Positions 40,798-48,876 of a DNA stretch of 48,876 nt are shown here, one piece after another. Each line of letters starts with the position of its first letter. Within the stretch, counting starts at the first letter, position 1. Both the position numbers and the translations under genes were made by a program. The stretch is from CAZTHL01 sp964613585 (lineage in GTDB: Bacteria; Pseudomonadota; Alphaproteobacteria; DSM-16000; Inquilinaceae): assembly GCA_964613585.1 (NCBI GenBank), contig CAZTHL010000021.1, positions 1 to 48,876 on the forward strand, given 5' to 3'. The notes below the pieces were generated by a model that had not been told where the DNA came from, searched no databases, and saw only the letters and a program-made list of their open reading frames with translations.

Positions 40798-42507
40798 ATG
40801 GCCCGGGGGTTGCATCCTTGTTCCTCCTCCGCGCGGCCGGCCGCGGGGGAGGGTGAAGGGCGCCTACTGGCCACCCTGGTGCTCCTCGTCGTCCTGCTCG
40901 GCAGCGCGGCGGCGTGGGCGGAGGAGGCCGCCCCGGCGGGCGGCGAGGCCTACGCCGCGGCCGTGGCGGCGCTCGGCGAGGGCGGCTTCCGCGACAAGAT
41001 CGCGGCCATCGACGTGCTGGTGGCGCTCGAGGACGAGCGGGCGCTGCCGGTGCTCGAGGCCATGCTCGACAATCGCTTGTTCACCGACGGTGAGGGCCGT
41101 CTGGTCATCGCCCGCGAGGTGGGTCGCGACACCTTTGCCGTCACCGACGCCGTCACGCTCGAGGATCTTGGCAGGGTCGAGGACGCCGCGCTCGACCGGG
41201 TGCGGCTCAACAACCGGGTCCGCCGCGCCCTGCACGGCGCGGTCAGCCGGCTCCGGATCGCCAGCCCGGACCCCGCGGTCCGCCTGGAGGCCGCCCAGAC
41301 GCTGGCGCGGGACCGCTCGCCCGAGACCGCGGCCCTGCTGCGCCAGGCGCTGGAGGCCGAGGAGAGCGCCCGGGTCGCCGAGGCGATCGAGCTGGCGCTG
41401 GCCCGCATCGAGCTCGGCAGCGACGATCCGGACGTGCGCCTGGCCGCGGTCGAGACCCTCTCGGACTCCTATTCGCCCCGGGTCCGCGCGATGCTGCTCC
41501 GGCTCCTGCGCGAGGCGCCCGACGGCAGCCTCGCCGAGCCCGACCCGCGGGTGCGCGAGGCCGCCCAGCGGGCCGTCGAGCGGATCGAGAGCAACCTCGC
41601 CCTGGTCGACCTCGCCGTGAACATCTACCAGGGCGTCAGCCTGGGCTCGGTGCTGCTGCTCGCCGCCATTGGCCTCGCCATCACCTTCGGCGTCATGGGG
41701 GTGATCAATATGGCGCACGGCGAGATGCTGATGCTGGGCGCGTACACCACCTTCGTCGTTCAGGAGCTGTTCCGCTCCTACCTGCCCGGCGTCTTCGACC
41801 TCTATGTGCTGGCGGCGATCCCCATGGCCTTCCTGGTCGCCGGCGCGGTCGGCGTGGCCATGGAGCGGGGCGTCATCCGCCACCTCTACGGCCGGCCGCT
41901 CGAGACCCTGCTGGCCACCTGGGGCATCAGCCTGATCCTGCAGCAGTTGGTGCGCGTCGTCTTCGGCGCGCCCAACCGCGAGGTCGCCAACCCGGACTGG
42001 ATGACCGGCGGCATCGAGGTGATCGGCGGCGCCGTGCTCACCTACAACCGTCTCTACACGATCCTGTTCGCGCTGCTGGTCCTCCTCGCCGTGATGGCGG
42101 TGATCCGCTGGAGCCGCTTCGGGCTGGAGATGCGCGCGGTCACCCAGAACCGGCCGATGGCCGCGGCCATGGGCATCCGCTCCGGCTGGGTCGACGCGAT
42201 GACCTTCGGCCTCGGCTCCGGCATCGCCGGGGTCGGCGGCGTGGCCTTGAGCCAGATCGGCAATGTCAGCCCCAACCTGGGCCAGGCCTACATCGTCGAC
42301 AGCTTCATGGTCGTGGTCTTCGGCGGCGTCGGCAGCCTGTGGGGCGTGCTGACGGCGGCCATGTCGCTCGGCATCGTCAACAAGTTCCTGGAGCCGGTGG
42401 CCGGCGCCATGCTCGGCAAGATCATCGTGCTGGTCGTGGTCATCCTGTTCATCCAGCGCTACCCGCGAGGGCTGTTCGCCCTCAGGGGCCGCGCGGCGGA
42501 AGGCTGA
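40798..42507 (+). CDS. urtB: Urea ABC transporter permease UrtB
   Basis: A 569-residue permease. Signal-like segment ATLVLLVVLLGSAAAWA, then a helical-repeat periplasmic domain of about 230 residues (VRLEAAQTLARDRSPETAALL and similar repeats), as usual for proteobacterial UrtB. The LivH-type membrane domain starts near LAVNIYQGVSLGSVLLLAAIGLAI and shows GVMGVINMAHGEMLMLGAYT, ATWGISLILQQLVRVVFG and FGGVGSLWGVL. It forms the channel with UrtC. The first 25 residues are encoded by a palindromic repeat and are probably not original; no better downstream start exists, and GTG 40792 is an alternative. Its stop is six bases before the urtC ATG. Confidence 0.88.
   Translation: MARGLHPCSSSARPAAGEGEGRLLATLVLLVVLLGSAAAWAEEAAPAGGEAYAAAVAALGEGGFRDKIAAIDVLVALEDERALPVLEAMLDNRLFTDGEGRLVIAREVGRDTFAVTDAVTLEDLGRVEDAALDRVRLNNRVRRALHGAVSRLRIASPDPAVRLEAAQTLARDRSPETAALLRQALEAEESARVAEAIELALARIELGSDDPDVRLAAVETLSDSYSPRVRAMLLRLLREAPDGSLAEPDPRVREAAQRAVERIESNLALVDLAVNIYQGVSLGSVLLLAAIGLAITFGVMGVINMAHGEMLMLGAYTTFVVQELFRSYLPGVFDLYVLAAIPMAFLVAGAVGVAMERGVIRHLYGRPLETLLATWGISLILQQLVRVVFGAPNREVANPDWMTGGIEVIGGAVLTYNRLYTILFALLVLLAVMAVIRWSRFGLEMRAVTQNRPMAAAMGIRSGWVDAMTFGLGSGIAGVGGVALSQIGNVSPNLGQAYIVDSFMVVVFGGVGSLWGVLTAAMSLGIVNKFLEPVAGAMLGKIIVLVVVILFIQRYPRGLFALRGRAAEG
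40823..40852. repeat. GC hairpin CCTCC...GGAGG at the start of urtB
   Basis: CCTCCTCCGCG (40823-40833) pairs with CGCGGGGGAGG (40842-40852), one mismatch or G:T pair, loop of eight. It resembles the CCCTCTCCC...GGGAGAGGG-type intergenic repeats also seen between urtD and urtE, here overlapping the annotated coding start. Confidence 0.6.
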
Positions 42508-42513
42508 GCGCCC

Positions 42514-43644
42514 ATGGGCCCGATCACCCGCCGCCTGGTGGCGCTCGAGAGCCGCGGGGGCTGGCGCGTCCTGCTGACGCTGGGGCTGCTCGCGGCCGTC
42601 GGGGTGCCGGTGCTGAACCTGTGGGTGCCGCCATCCTCGGCCTTCCATATCGACGACTTCGTAGTGGCGCTGCTTGGCAAGTGGCTGTGCTTCGCGCTGC
42701 TGGCCCTGTCGCTCGACCTGCTGTGGGGCTACGCCGGCGCGCTCAGCCTCGGCCACGGCGCCTTCTTCGCGCTCGGCGGCTATGCCATGGGCATGCACCT
42801 GATGCGCCAGATCGGCGAGCGCGGGGTCTACGGCCACCCGGAGCTCCCGGACTTCATGGTGTTCCTCGATTGGCAGGAGCTGCCCTGGTACTGGCACGGA
42901 GTCGATCATTTCAGCGTTGCCGTCCTGATGGCCCTGCTGGTGCCGGGGCTGCTGGCGCTGGTGCTGGGCTGGCTCACCTTCCGCAGCCGGATCACCGGGG
43001 TCTACTTCTCGATCCTGACCCAGGCGATGACCTTCGCGCTGATGCTCGCCTTCTTCCGCAACGAGATGGGCTTCGGCGGCAACAACGGCCTGACCGACTT
43101 CAAGGACATCCTGGGCTTCGACCTTCAGACCTCGGAGACGCGCGCCGGCCTGTTCGTCGCCTCGGTGCTGGGCCTGATGCTCGGCTACCTGGTGTGCCGG
43201 TTCATCGTCACCTCGAAGCTCGGCAAGGTGCTGGTGGCGGTGCGCGACGCCGAGAGCCGGGTGCGCTTCCTGGGATACTCGGTGACCAACGCCAAGCTGT
43301 TCGTCTTCGTGGTCTCGGCCATGCTCGCGGGGCTCGCCGGCGCGCTCTATGTGCCGCAGGTCGGCATCATCAATCCGAGCGAGTTCAGCCCGGCCAATTC
43401 CATCGAGGTCGCCGTCTGGGTCGCGGTCGGCGGCCGCGGCACTCTGGTCGGCCCGATTCTCGGCGCCGCCTCGGTCAACGCGGCGGAGAGCTACTTCACC
43501 GCCAACGCGCCCGACTACTGGCTGTTCTTCCTGGGCGGCCTGTTCGTGGTGGTCACCCTGCTGATGCCGCAGGGCATCCTCGGGCTGCTGCGCCAGGGCT
43601 GGCGGCGCGTGCCGATCCTCGGGAGGCGCGGACGCCATGCCTGA
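42514..43644 (+). CDS. urtC: Urea ABC transporter permease UrtC
   Basis: A 376-residue LivM-type permease. Membrane segments include VLLTLGLLAAVGVPVLNLWV, FALLALSLDLLWGYAGALSLGHGAFFALGG (the LivM hallmark, seen here in pieces), VLMALLVPGLLALVLGWL, VYFSILTQAMTFALMLAFF and FFLGGLFVVVTLLM. GYSVTNAKLFVFVVSAMLAGLAGALYVPQ and VAVGGRGTLVGPILGA are the conserved loops. The insert GVYGHPELPDFMVFLDWQELPWYW is typical of UrtC in contrast to LivM. It begins six bases after urtB and overlaps urtD by eight bases, so the permease and ATPase genes are coupled. Confidence 0.9.
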   Translation: MGPITRRLVALESRGGWRVLLTLGLLAAVGVPVLNLWVPPSSAFHIDDFVVALLGKWLCFALLALSLDLLWGYAGALSLGHGAFFALGGYAMGMHLMRQIGERGVYGHPELPDFMVFLDWQELPWYWHGVDHFSVAVLMALLVPGLLALVLGWLTFRSRITGVYFSILTQAMTFALMLAFFRNEMGFGGNNGLTDFKDILGFDLQTSETRAGLFVASVLGLMLGYLVCRFIVTSKLGKVLVAVRDAESRVRFLGYSVTNAKLFVFVVSAMLAGLAGALYVPQVGIINPSEFSPANSIEVAVWVAVGGRGTLVGPILGAASVNAAESYFTANAPDYWLFFLGGLFVVVTLLMPQGILGLLRQGWRRVPILGRRGRHA

Positions 43645-44479
43645 CACCACGGCTCTCACGCAAGCCCGCCCGGCCACGCCGGCGCCGGAGGCCGGGCCGG
43701 ATCCAAGGCCGTCGGGCGAGCGCGCGCCGTCGCACGCAATCGCCGACACCCTGCTCTATCTGGACGGCGTCACGGTCAGCTTCGACGGCTTCAAGGCGCT
43801 GAGCAATCTCTCGCTGTGGGTCGCGGAAGGTGAGCTGCGCACCATCATCGGCCCGAACGGCGCCGGCAAGACCACCATGATGGACGTGGTCACCGGCAAG
43901 ACCCGGCCCGACCGCGGCACCGCCGTCTTCGCCGGCCGCCACGACCTGACCCGCCTGGACGAGGCGGCGATCGCCCGGCTCGGCGTGGGGCGCAAGTTCC
44001 AGCGGCCGACCGTGTTCGAGAAGCTGTCGGTCCGGGACAACCTGCACTTGGCGCTGAAGGCCGACCGCGGCATCCTGCGCACCCTCCTGGCGGCGCTCAA
44101 AGGGCCCGAGCGCGACCGCATCGACGAGATCCTGGAGACCACGGGCCTTGCCGGGCGGCGCCACGACCTGGCCGGCGATCTCTCCCACGGGCAGAAGCAG
44201 TGGCTGGAGATCGGCATGCTGCTGATCCAGGAGGCGCGGCTGCTGCTGCTCGACGAGCCGGTCGCCGGCATGACCGACGCCGAGACCGAGAAGACGGCGG
44301 CCCTCATCCTCGACATCGCGGGTGAGCGCACGGTGATCGTGGTCGAGCACGACATGGCCTTCGTGCGCGGCCTGGGCGCCCGCACCACGGTGCTGCACGA
44401 GGGCTCGGTCCTGGCCGAGGGCTCGGTCGCTCAGGTCCAGGCCGACCCGCGGGTGATCGAGGTCTATCTGGGGCGGTGA
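43637..44479 (+). CDS. urtD: Urea ABC transporter ATP-binding protein UrtD
   Basis: A 280-residue LivG-type ATPase. Residues 1-35 are an unconserved Pro/Ala-rich extension; the domain begins at LLYLDGVTVSFDGFKALSNL. Walker A is GPNGAGKTT, the Q-loop RKFQRPTVFEKLS, the signature LSHGQKQWLEIGMLL (SHGQ rather than SGGQ, normal in UrtD), Walker B LLLLDEPVAGM, and the H-loop VEHDMAFV. It powers urea import together with UrtE. The gene overlaps urtC and is followed by 146 bases with repeats before urtE. Confidence 0.9.
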   Translation: MPDTTALTQARPATPAPEAGPDPRPSGERAPSHAIADTLLYLDGVTVSFDGFKALSNLSLWVAEGELRTIIGPNGAGKTTMMDVVTGKTRPDRGTAVFAGRHDLTRLDEAAIARLGVGRKFQRPTVFEKLSVRDNLHLALKADRGILRTLLAALKGPERDRIDEILETTGLAGRRHDLAGDLSHGQKQWLEIGMLLIQEARLLLLDEPVAGMTDAETEKTAALILDIAGERTVIVVEHDMAFVRGLGARTTVLHEGSVLAEGSVAQVQADPRVIEVYLGR

Positions 44480-44580
44480 CCGTCCCATCCCCCTCCCCGG
44501 CGCCCCGCGTGGAGGAGGGCCGGGGGCAGTGGCCCCCTCTCCCGCGCCCCCCGCGTGGGACAGGGTCGGGGTGAGGGCCC
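44480..44580. repeat. Two diverged CCCTCCCC/GGAGGG hairpins between urtD and urtE
   Basis: CCCCTCCCCGGCGCCCCGCGTGGAGGAGGG-type and CCCTCTCCCGCGCCCCCCGCGTGGGACAGGG-type segments each fold on themselves and resemble each other. Such units recur between genes in GC-rich alphaproteobacteria. They may stabilise mRNA or attenuate the distal gene; I claim only the repeat structure. Confidence 0.55.
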
Positions 44581-44625
44581 TTCCTGGTCTCACCCGCCGG
44601 CAGAGCCGATCAACGAGACAGCCGA

Positions 44626-45321
44626 ATGCTCCAGATCGCCGACCTCCATCTCTATTACGGCGCGAGCCATGTGCTGCGCGGCGTCAGCCTTGCCGCCGAG
44701 AAGGGCCGGATCGCCTGCCTGCTCGGCCGCAACGGCGTCGGCAAGACCTCGCTCCTGCGCGCCCTGGTCGGCCTGCATCCGATCCGCCACGGCTCGATCA
44801 CCTGGGACGGCCGCGACATCGCCCACCTGCCGCCGCACGCCCGCGCCCGCGCCGGCCTCGCGCTGGTGCCGCAGGGGCGCGAGATCTTTCCCCGCCTGAC
44901 CGTGCGTGAGAACCTGGAGACCGGCTTCGCCTCCGTCGGCGCGCGCGAGCGCTCGGTGCCGGAGGAGATCCTCGCGCTGTTCCCGGTGCTGAAGGACATG
45001 CTGCGCCGGCGCGGCGGCGACCTGTCGGGCGGCCAGCAGCAGCAGCTCGCCATCGCCCGGGCGCTGGTCACCCGGCCGCGCCTGCTGCTCCTCGACGAGC
45101 CGACCGAGGGCATCCAGCCCTCGATCATCAAGGACATCGCCCGGGTGATCGCCCGCCTGCGTCAGCGCGGCGACATGGCGATCCTGCTGGTCGAGCAGTA
45201 TTTCGAGTTCGCGGCCGAGCTCGCCGACCACGTCTTCGTCATGGACCGCGGCGAGATCGTGCTCGAGGGCCCGCGCGACGCCCTGCCCGAGGCCCAGGTC
45301 CAGCGGTACCTGACGGTGTGA
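44626..45321 (+). CDS. urtE: Urea ABC transporter ATP-binding protein UrtE
   Basis: A 231-residue LivF-type ATPase. Walker A is GRNGVGKTS, the Q-loop LALVPQGREIFPRLTV, the signature LSGGQQQQLAIARAL, Walker B LLLLDEPTEGIQPSI and the H-loop region ILLVEQYFEFA (Glu-Gln in place of the His, as usual in this family). The IQPSIIKDI block is typical of UrtE. It ends the transporter operon; about 700 bases without an intact gene separate it from ureD. A divergent set of repeats before its ATG suggests it may be expressed less than the upstream genes. Confidence 0.9.
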   Translation: MLQIADLHLYYGASHVLRGVSLAAEKGRIACLLGRNGVGKTSLLRALVGLHPIRHGSITWDGRDIAHLPPHARARAGLALVPQGREIFPRLTVRENLETGFASVGARERSVPEEILALFPVLKDMLRRRGGDLSGGQQQQLAIARALVTRPRLLLLDEPTEGIQPSIIKDIARVIARLRQRGDMAILLVEQYFEFAAELADHVFVMDRGEIVLEGPRDALPEAQVQRYLTV

Positions 45322-45874
45322 CGGGGCCCCGGGGCGTTGTCCTCGCTGAGCTGCCCGAACGCTTCGGCCGAGGCCGAGAGCCCAAGCCGACATGTTCACG
45401 GCGCCGCGTCCCGCTGTCGGTGTCGACGCCCTCGGCACCGTCTCGGCACCATTTCGGCACCATTTCGGCACCATTTCGGCACCATGGTCGCCTGTGGCAG
45501 GCTCGGCGCGCACAAGAGGATCCTCAATGAGCCGGTCCACTGCGCAGCCGCGACGTGATGAACGTGGCCATTTCAGTCCTTATCCTCGAAGAGCTCGAGA
45601 TAGGGTGTGTACTGGAACACGCGATTCCGGCGCATCCCGCGCTCGATCGGGCACGGCAGCCGGAAAGGCCCGCGGGCGCGGTACCGGCCATCGGTGTCCT
45701 CCTCAAGGGTCAGCATCATGGCGCCGCTGGGAGTCTCGCCTGTTGTCGAGGATGAATGTCGGCAAAGCTTGGCAACCTTGGCGTTCCTGCCCCAAAGTCC
45801 GCTGAGGGCGGCATGGATCGGCCTGGTCCTTCCGGAGGCGTTGACGGGGGCTCCCGCGCCTTGTCTCGTGCTCG
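45322..45874. other. Gene-poor region between urtE and ureD
   Basis: About 550 bases with no supported intact gene. The minus strand carries a short frame (ATGs near 45721 down to about 45573) encoding roughly 48 residues ending PYLELFEDKD; its upstream side stays open well past the ATG, so it could be a remnant, but no family is recognised. An 11-bp tandem repeat lies at 45433-45485. Confidence 0.45.
45433..45485. repeat. 11-bp tandem repeat CGGCACCATTT, about five units
   Basis: Units start at 45433 (degenerate), 45444, 45455, 45466 and 45477 (last incomplete). The middle units are identical. The period is not a multiple of three and no coding frame is supported across it. Confidence 0.9.
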
Positions 45875-46027
45875 TTGGCGGATTCGAACGACGAAGCCAT
45901 CCTCGGCACCGCGCTGGCCGCCAACGCCTCAGTCCTGCTCACGGGCATCCGAAAGCACGTCTCCGGATCCTCCTACGGCCCGGCACGGATCATGGCGCCG
46001 GCAGCGTTAAACGCGGTCTTCAGCGCA
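45875..46027 (+). pseudogene. C-terminal fragment of a PIN-domain (VapC-type) toxin
   Basis: The frame reads ADSNDEAILGTALAANASVL, LTGIRKHV, then YGPARIMAPAALNAVF. This matches the end of PIN-domain ribonucleases, where a D-x-x-D helix with ALAA leads to a VTGD-type strand and a final ILTP-like segment. The strand's catalytic Asp is Ile here (LTGI), and the N-terminal acidic residues are absent, so it would be inactive. It abuts the ureD start. The match rests on motif recognition only; the first half of the gene is not readable in any frame. Confidence 0.45.
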
Positions 46028-46037
46028 CGGGCAGCAA

Positions 46038-46877
46038 GTGGACGTTCCAGGCCTCGACGCCGACCTGCAGCGCTCCCGGGGTGCGGTCTCGCTGCGCCTC
46101 GGCCCCGGTCCCGGCGGCGGGCGGCTGCTGGAGCTGGCCCAGCGCAGCCCGGGCCGGGCCCTTTTTCCGCGCGCTCATGGCGGCCGTGCGCCCGAGGTCG
46201 TGCTGCTCAACACCGCGGGCGGGCTGACCGGAGGCGACCGGCTCGAGGTCGTCGCCGCGCTCGAGCCCGATGCCGCGGCCACCCTCACCAGCCAGGCGGC
46301 CGAGAAGCTGTACCGCGCGCGCGATGGCGACGCCCGGGTCGCCACGACCCTCCGCGTCGGCGCCGGCGCCCGGCTCGGCTGGCTGCCGCAGGAGACGATC
46401 CTGTTCGACGGCGCCCGACTCAGCCGCGCGCTCGACGCCGACGTGGCGCCCGGCGGCACGCTCGTGGCCGCGGAGATCCTGGTGCTCGGCCGAATCGCGC
46501 GCGGCGAGCGGGTGACGCGGCTCAGCCTGATCGACCGCTGGATGATCCGCCGGGACGGGCGGCTCGTCTGGGCCGATGCCTTCCGCTGCACCGGCGACAC
46601 CGATCCGGCCGCGCTGCGCGCCCCGAGCCTGCTGGGCGACGCGCGCGCTCTGGCCATGCTGGTGGGCGTCTGCGATGATGTGAGCGGGGCGCTGGCCGCG
46701 CTGCGGGCCGTCCTGGTGGACGACGGCGGTGAGGGCGCGAGCCTCGTCAACGGCATCCTGGTGGCTCGCCGGCTCGACCCCGATCCCACCCGGCTGCGCG
46801 CCCGCGTCGCCGTGTGGCTCGGGGCGCTGGCCGATGCCGGCGTGGGCAGCGGGCCGCCGCGCGCCTGGTCCCTCTAG
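46038..46877 (+). CDS. ureD: Urease accessory protein UreD
   Basis: A 279-residue urease chaperone that binds the apo-enzyme with UreF and UreG during nickel insertion. Family blocks are LQRSRGAVSLRL near the start, VVLLNTAGGLTGGDRLEV, TLTSQAAEKLYRA, LGWLPQETILFDGARLSR and SLIDRWMIRRDGRLVWADAFR. The start is GTG 46038, directly before the conserved region; its ribosome-binding site is poor, possibly because the upstream region was rearranged (PIN remnant 11 bases away). No ureE, ureF or ureG is in the window; in this gene order they would follow ureC beyond the right edge. Confidence 0.88.
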   Translation: MDVPGLDADLQRSRGAVSLRLGPGPGGGRLLELAQRSPGRALFPRAHGGRAPEVVLLNTAGGLTGGDRLEVVAALEPDAAATLTSQAAEKLYRARDGDARVATTLRVGAGARLGWLPQETILFDGARLSRALDADVAPGGTLVAAEILVLGRIARGERVTRLSLIDRWMIRRDGRLVWADAFRCTGDTDPAALRAPSLLGDARALAMLVGVCDDVSGALAALRAVLVDDGGEGASLVNGILVARRLDPDPTRLRARVAVWLGALADAGVGSGPPRAWSL

Positions 46878-46905
46878 GCGCGGCACGCATGGAGACGGAT
46901 CGACG

Positions 46906-47208
<303 letters not shown>

Positions 47209-47456
47209 GGGACGACGGCGCATGCGACGATGTCGTCGGTCGGGCGGAGCGCCAGCGGACCCCGACGCTCCCCGCCGCCGATGCCGGAGCCACCGTGCCG
47301 GACAAGGGCTCTGTCCGTCGCCAGCGGAGAGGGGGGAGATCACTCTTCTTCGGATCGGCGGCGTCGCGGCGCGTCGAGACGGGCGGGACGTTGAGGTCCG
47401 CTGCGCTCCATCCAACCTCCGGGACATACGACGGTGCAGCGAGGGGAGGCCCACCG

Positions 47457-47621
47457 ATGTCGTGGCGGCTCGACCCCGATGCGCGCACGCTCGACGCCTT
47501 CCGGAGCGACGACGGGCGGTGGACGCGGCTGGCCGCGCTCGCGGGCGCGGCCGAGATCCGCGTGCCGCCCTTCGACGCCATCGCCGTCCCGCTCGACCGC
47601 CTATCGATCGAGGGGCGGTAG
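47457..47621 (+). CDS. Uma2-like C-terminal mini-protein between ureA and ureB
   Basis: A 54-residue frame with a strong GGGGAGG ribosome-binding site seven bases before ATG 47457. The sequence (SWRLDPDARTLDAFRSDDGRW, seen in pieces, then VPPFDAIAVPLDRL) matches the last third of Uma2/DUF820-family PD-(D/E)XK nuclease-like proteins, where a VxDP strand is followed by an Asp-Gly-Arg-Trp turn and a PFDAI strand. The catalytic core is missing. It is either a remnant that gained a translation start or a stand-alone domain; no reading frame to its left (47209-47456) supplies the missing part. Function unknown. Confidence 0.5.
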   Translation: MSWRLDPDARTLDAFRSDDGRWTRLAALAGAAEIRVPPFDAIAVPLDRLSIEGR

Positions 47622-47721
47622 ACCGGGCGGAGCGCGGCGGATGCCGGCACGTCCGCCCGACGACGGAACGGCCGTTGGCCCGACACGTCCCAGGCCCCGA
47701 GGTGCGAGGAGACCCGTCCCC

Positions 47722-48054
47722 ATGATCCCCGGAGAGATCCTGCCGGCCGCCGCCGACGACATCGTCCTCAATGCCGATCGCCCCGCGGTGACGCTGCTTG
47801 TCGCCAACACCGGCGACCGGCCGGTGCAGGTCGGCAGCCACTACCACTTCCTCGAGACCAACGAGGCGCTTCAGTTCGACCGACTCGCCGCGCGCGGCAT
47901 GCGCCTCGACATCCCCGCCGGCACCGCCGTCCGCTTCGAGCCGGGGCAGTGCCGCGAGGTGCGCCTGGTCGCCTACGCCGGCGCCCGCATGGTCCACGGC
48001 TTCAACGGCGCCGTGATGGGGCCGCTCGACACACCCAACCCGCCGCCGGTCTGA
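47722..48054 (+). CDS. ureB: Urease subunit beta UreB
   Basis: A 110-residue subunit, normal length. It starts MIPGEILPAAADDIVLN, with VANTGDRPVQVGSHYHFLETN (in pieces), LDIPAGTAVRFEPGQ and VHGFNGAVMGPLD as conserved blocks. It forms the shell around UreC in the urease trimer. ATG 47722 follows GAGGAGACC. The ureC ATG lies 47 bases downstream. Nothing in the gene looks damaged, in contrast to ureC. Confidence 0.93.
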   Translation: MIPGEILPAAADDIVLNADRPAVTLLVANTGDRPVQVGSHYHFLETNEALQFDRLAARGMRLDIPAGTAVRFEPGQCREVRLVAYAGARMVHGFNGAVMGPLDTPNPPPV

Positions 48055-48101
48055 CTTCCCCCCAGCCCCGCCGCGTGCTCCCCCAAAGAGGCCCCGAGCC
48101 G

Positions 48102-48876
<775 letters not shown>

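Noticed and set aside
40864..43749. A 961-codon open frame on the minus strand opposite urtB and urtC
   Set aside because: It is the GC-skewed antisense shadow of two well-conserved permease genes; the translation is rich in His, Asp, Gln and Gly with no family motif and no ribosome-binding site.
45880..45960. GTTCGAATCC on the minus strand, resembling a tRNA T-arm
   Set aside because: The flanking bases do not pair as a T stem, and no D arm, anticodon arm or acceptor stem can be drawn around it. The sequence is better read as part of the PIN-like frame on the plus strand.

Overview
The window is very GC-rich DNA with dense, strongly GC-biased coding, almost certainly from an alphaproteobacterium. 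A Rhodospirillales-like lineage would fit, but that placement is inference. Support comes from a PhyR-type response regulator (sigma-like domain plus receiver), HisKA_2-type sensor kinases, a full urtABCDE-ureDABC block in alphaproteobacterial style, and short palindromic intergenic repeats. No rRNA, tRNA, CRISPR array or intact insertion sequence is visible.

Layout. (1) 1-2439: the 3' part of an MtaB-type tRNA methylthiotransferase and a PAS/HisKA_2 sensor kinase. (2) 2618-4302, minus strand: a two-gene esterase operon (CE7-type acetyl esterase and a second alpha/beta hydrolase). (3) 4549-14247, plus strand: nine genes, every junction overlapping by 1-11 bases. They encode a myo-inositol-phosphate synthase, an HD-like protein, a methyltransferase, a Gfo/Idh/MocA dehydrogenase, a metallo-beta-lactamase-fold protein, a sugar isomerase/epimerase, a GT4 glycosyltransferase, a PIG-L deacetylase and a YcaO protein. 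A Crp/Fnr regulator follows. The set looks like a pathway to a glycosylated, deacetylated inositol compound, in logic reminiscent of mycothiol (Ino1/MshA/MshB) but with a YcaO in place of recognisable MshC/MshD. It is the best candidate here for an undescribed system. (4) 15319-23277: envelope/lipid genes, namely two lipid kinases of the diacylglycerol-kinase fold, two metallophosphoesterases (one LpxH-like), GT4 and GT2 glycosyltransferases and a ferritin-like protein, with a frameshifted response regulator among them. (5) 23427-28618: a soluble sugar dehydrogenase, a membrane sensor kinase whose start is probably frame-shifted, a BrkB/YihY membrane protein and a GST.

(6) 29281-33686: a probable sigma-54 promoter followed directly by a guanidine-I (ykkC) riboswitch. 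It controls an ABC importer (binding protein, permease, ATPase) and an agmatinase-family enzyme best read as a Ni-dependent guanidine hydrolase. (7) 33808-36404, minus strand: PhyR, an anti-sigma factor and an ECF sigma factor, then a divergent atypical pyruvate kinase. (8) 38364-38988: a degenerate DUF2384/RES toxin-antitoxin remnant. (9) 39387 to the end: a sigma-54 promoter, urtABCDE, a PIN-domain remnant, ureD, ureA, a Uma2-like mini-gene, ureB and the first part of ureC.

Regions 6 and 9 form one nitrogen pathway: guanidine is imported and hydrolysed to urea and ammonia, urea is imported or produced internally, and urease yields more ammonia. In this sequence, however, urtA carries an in-frame TAA and ureC an in-frame TAG with loss of a nickel-ligand histidine. 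The urea branch is therefore either decaying or affected by sequence errors.
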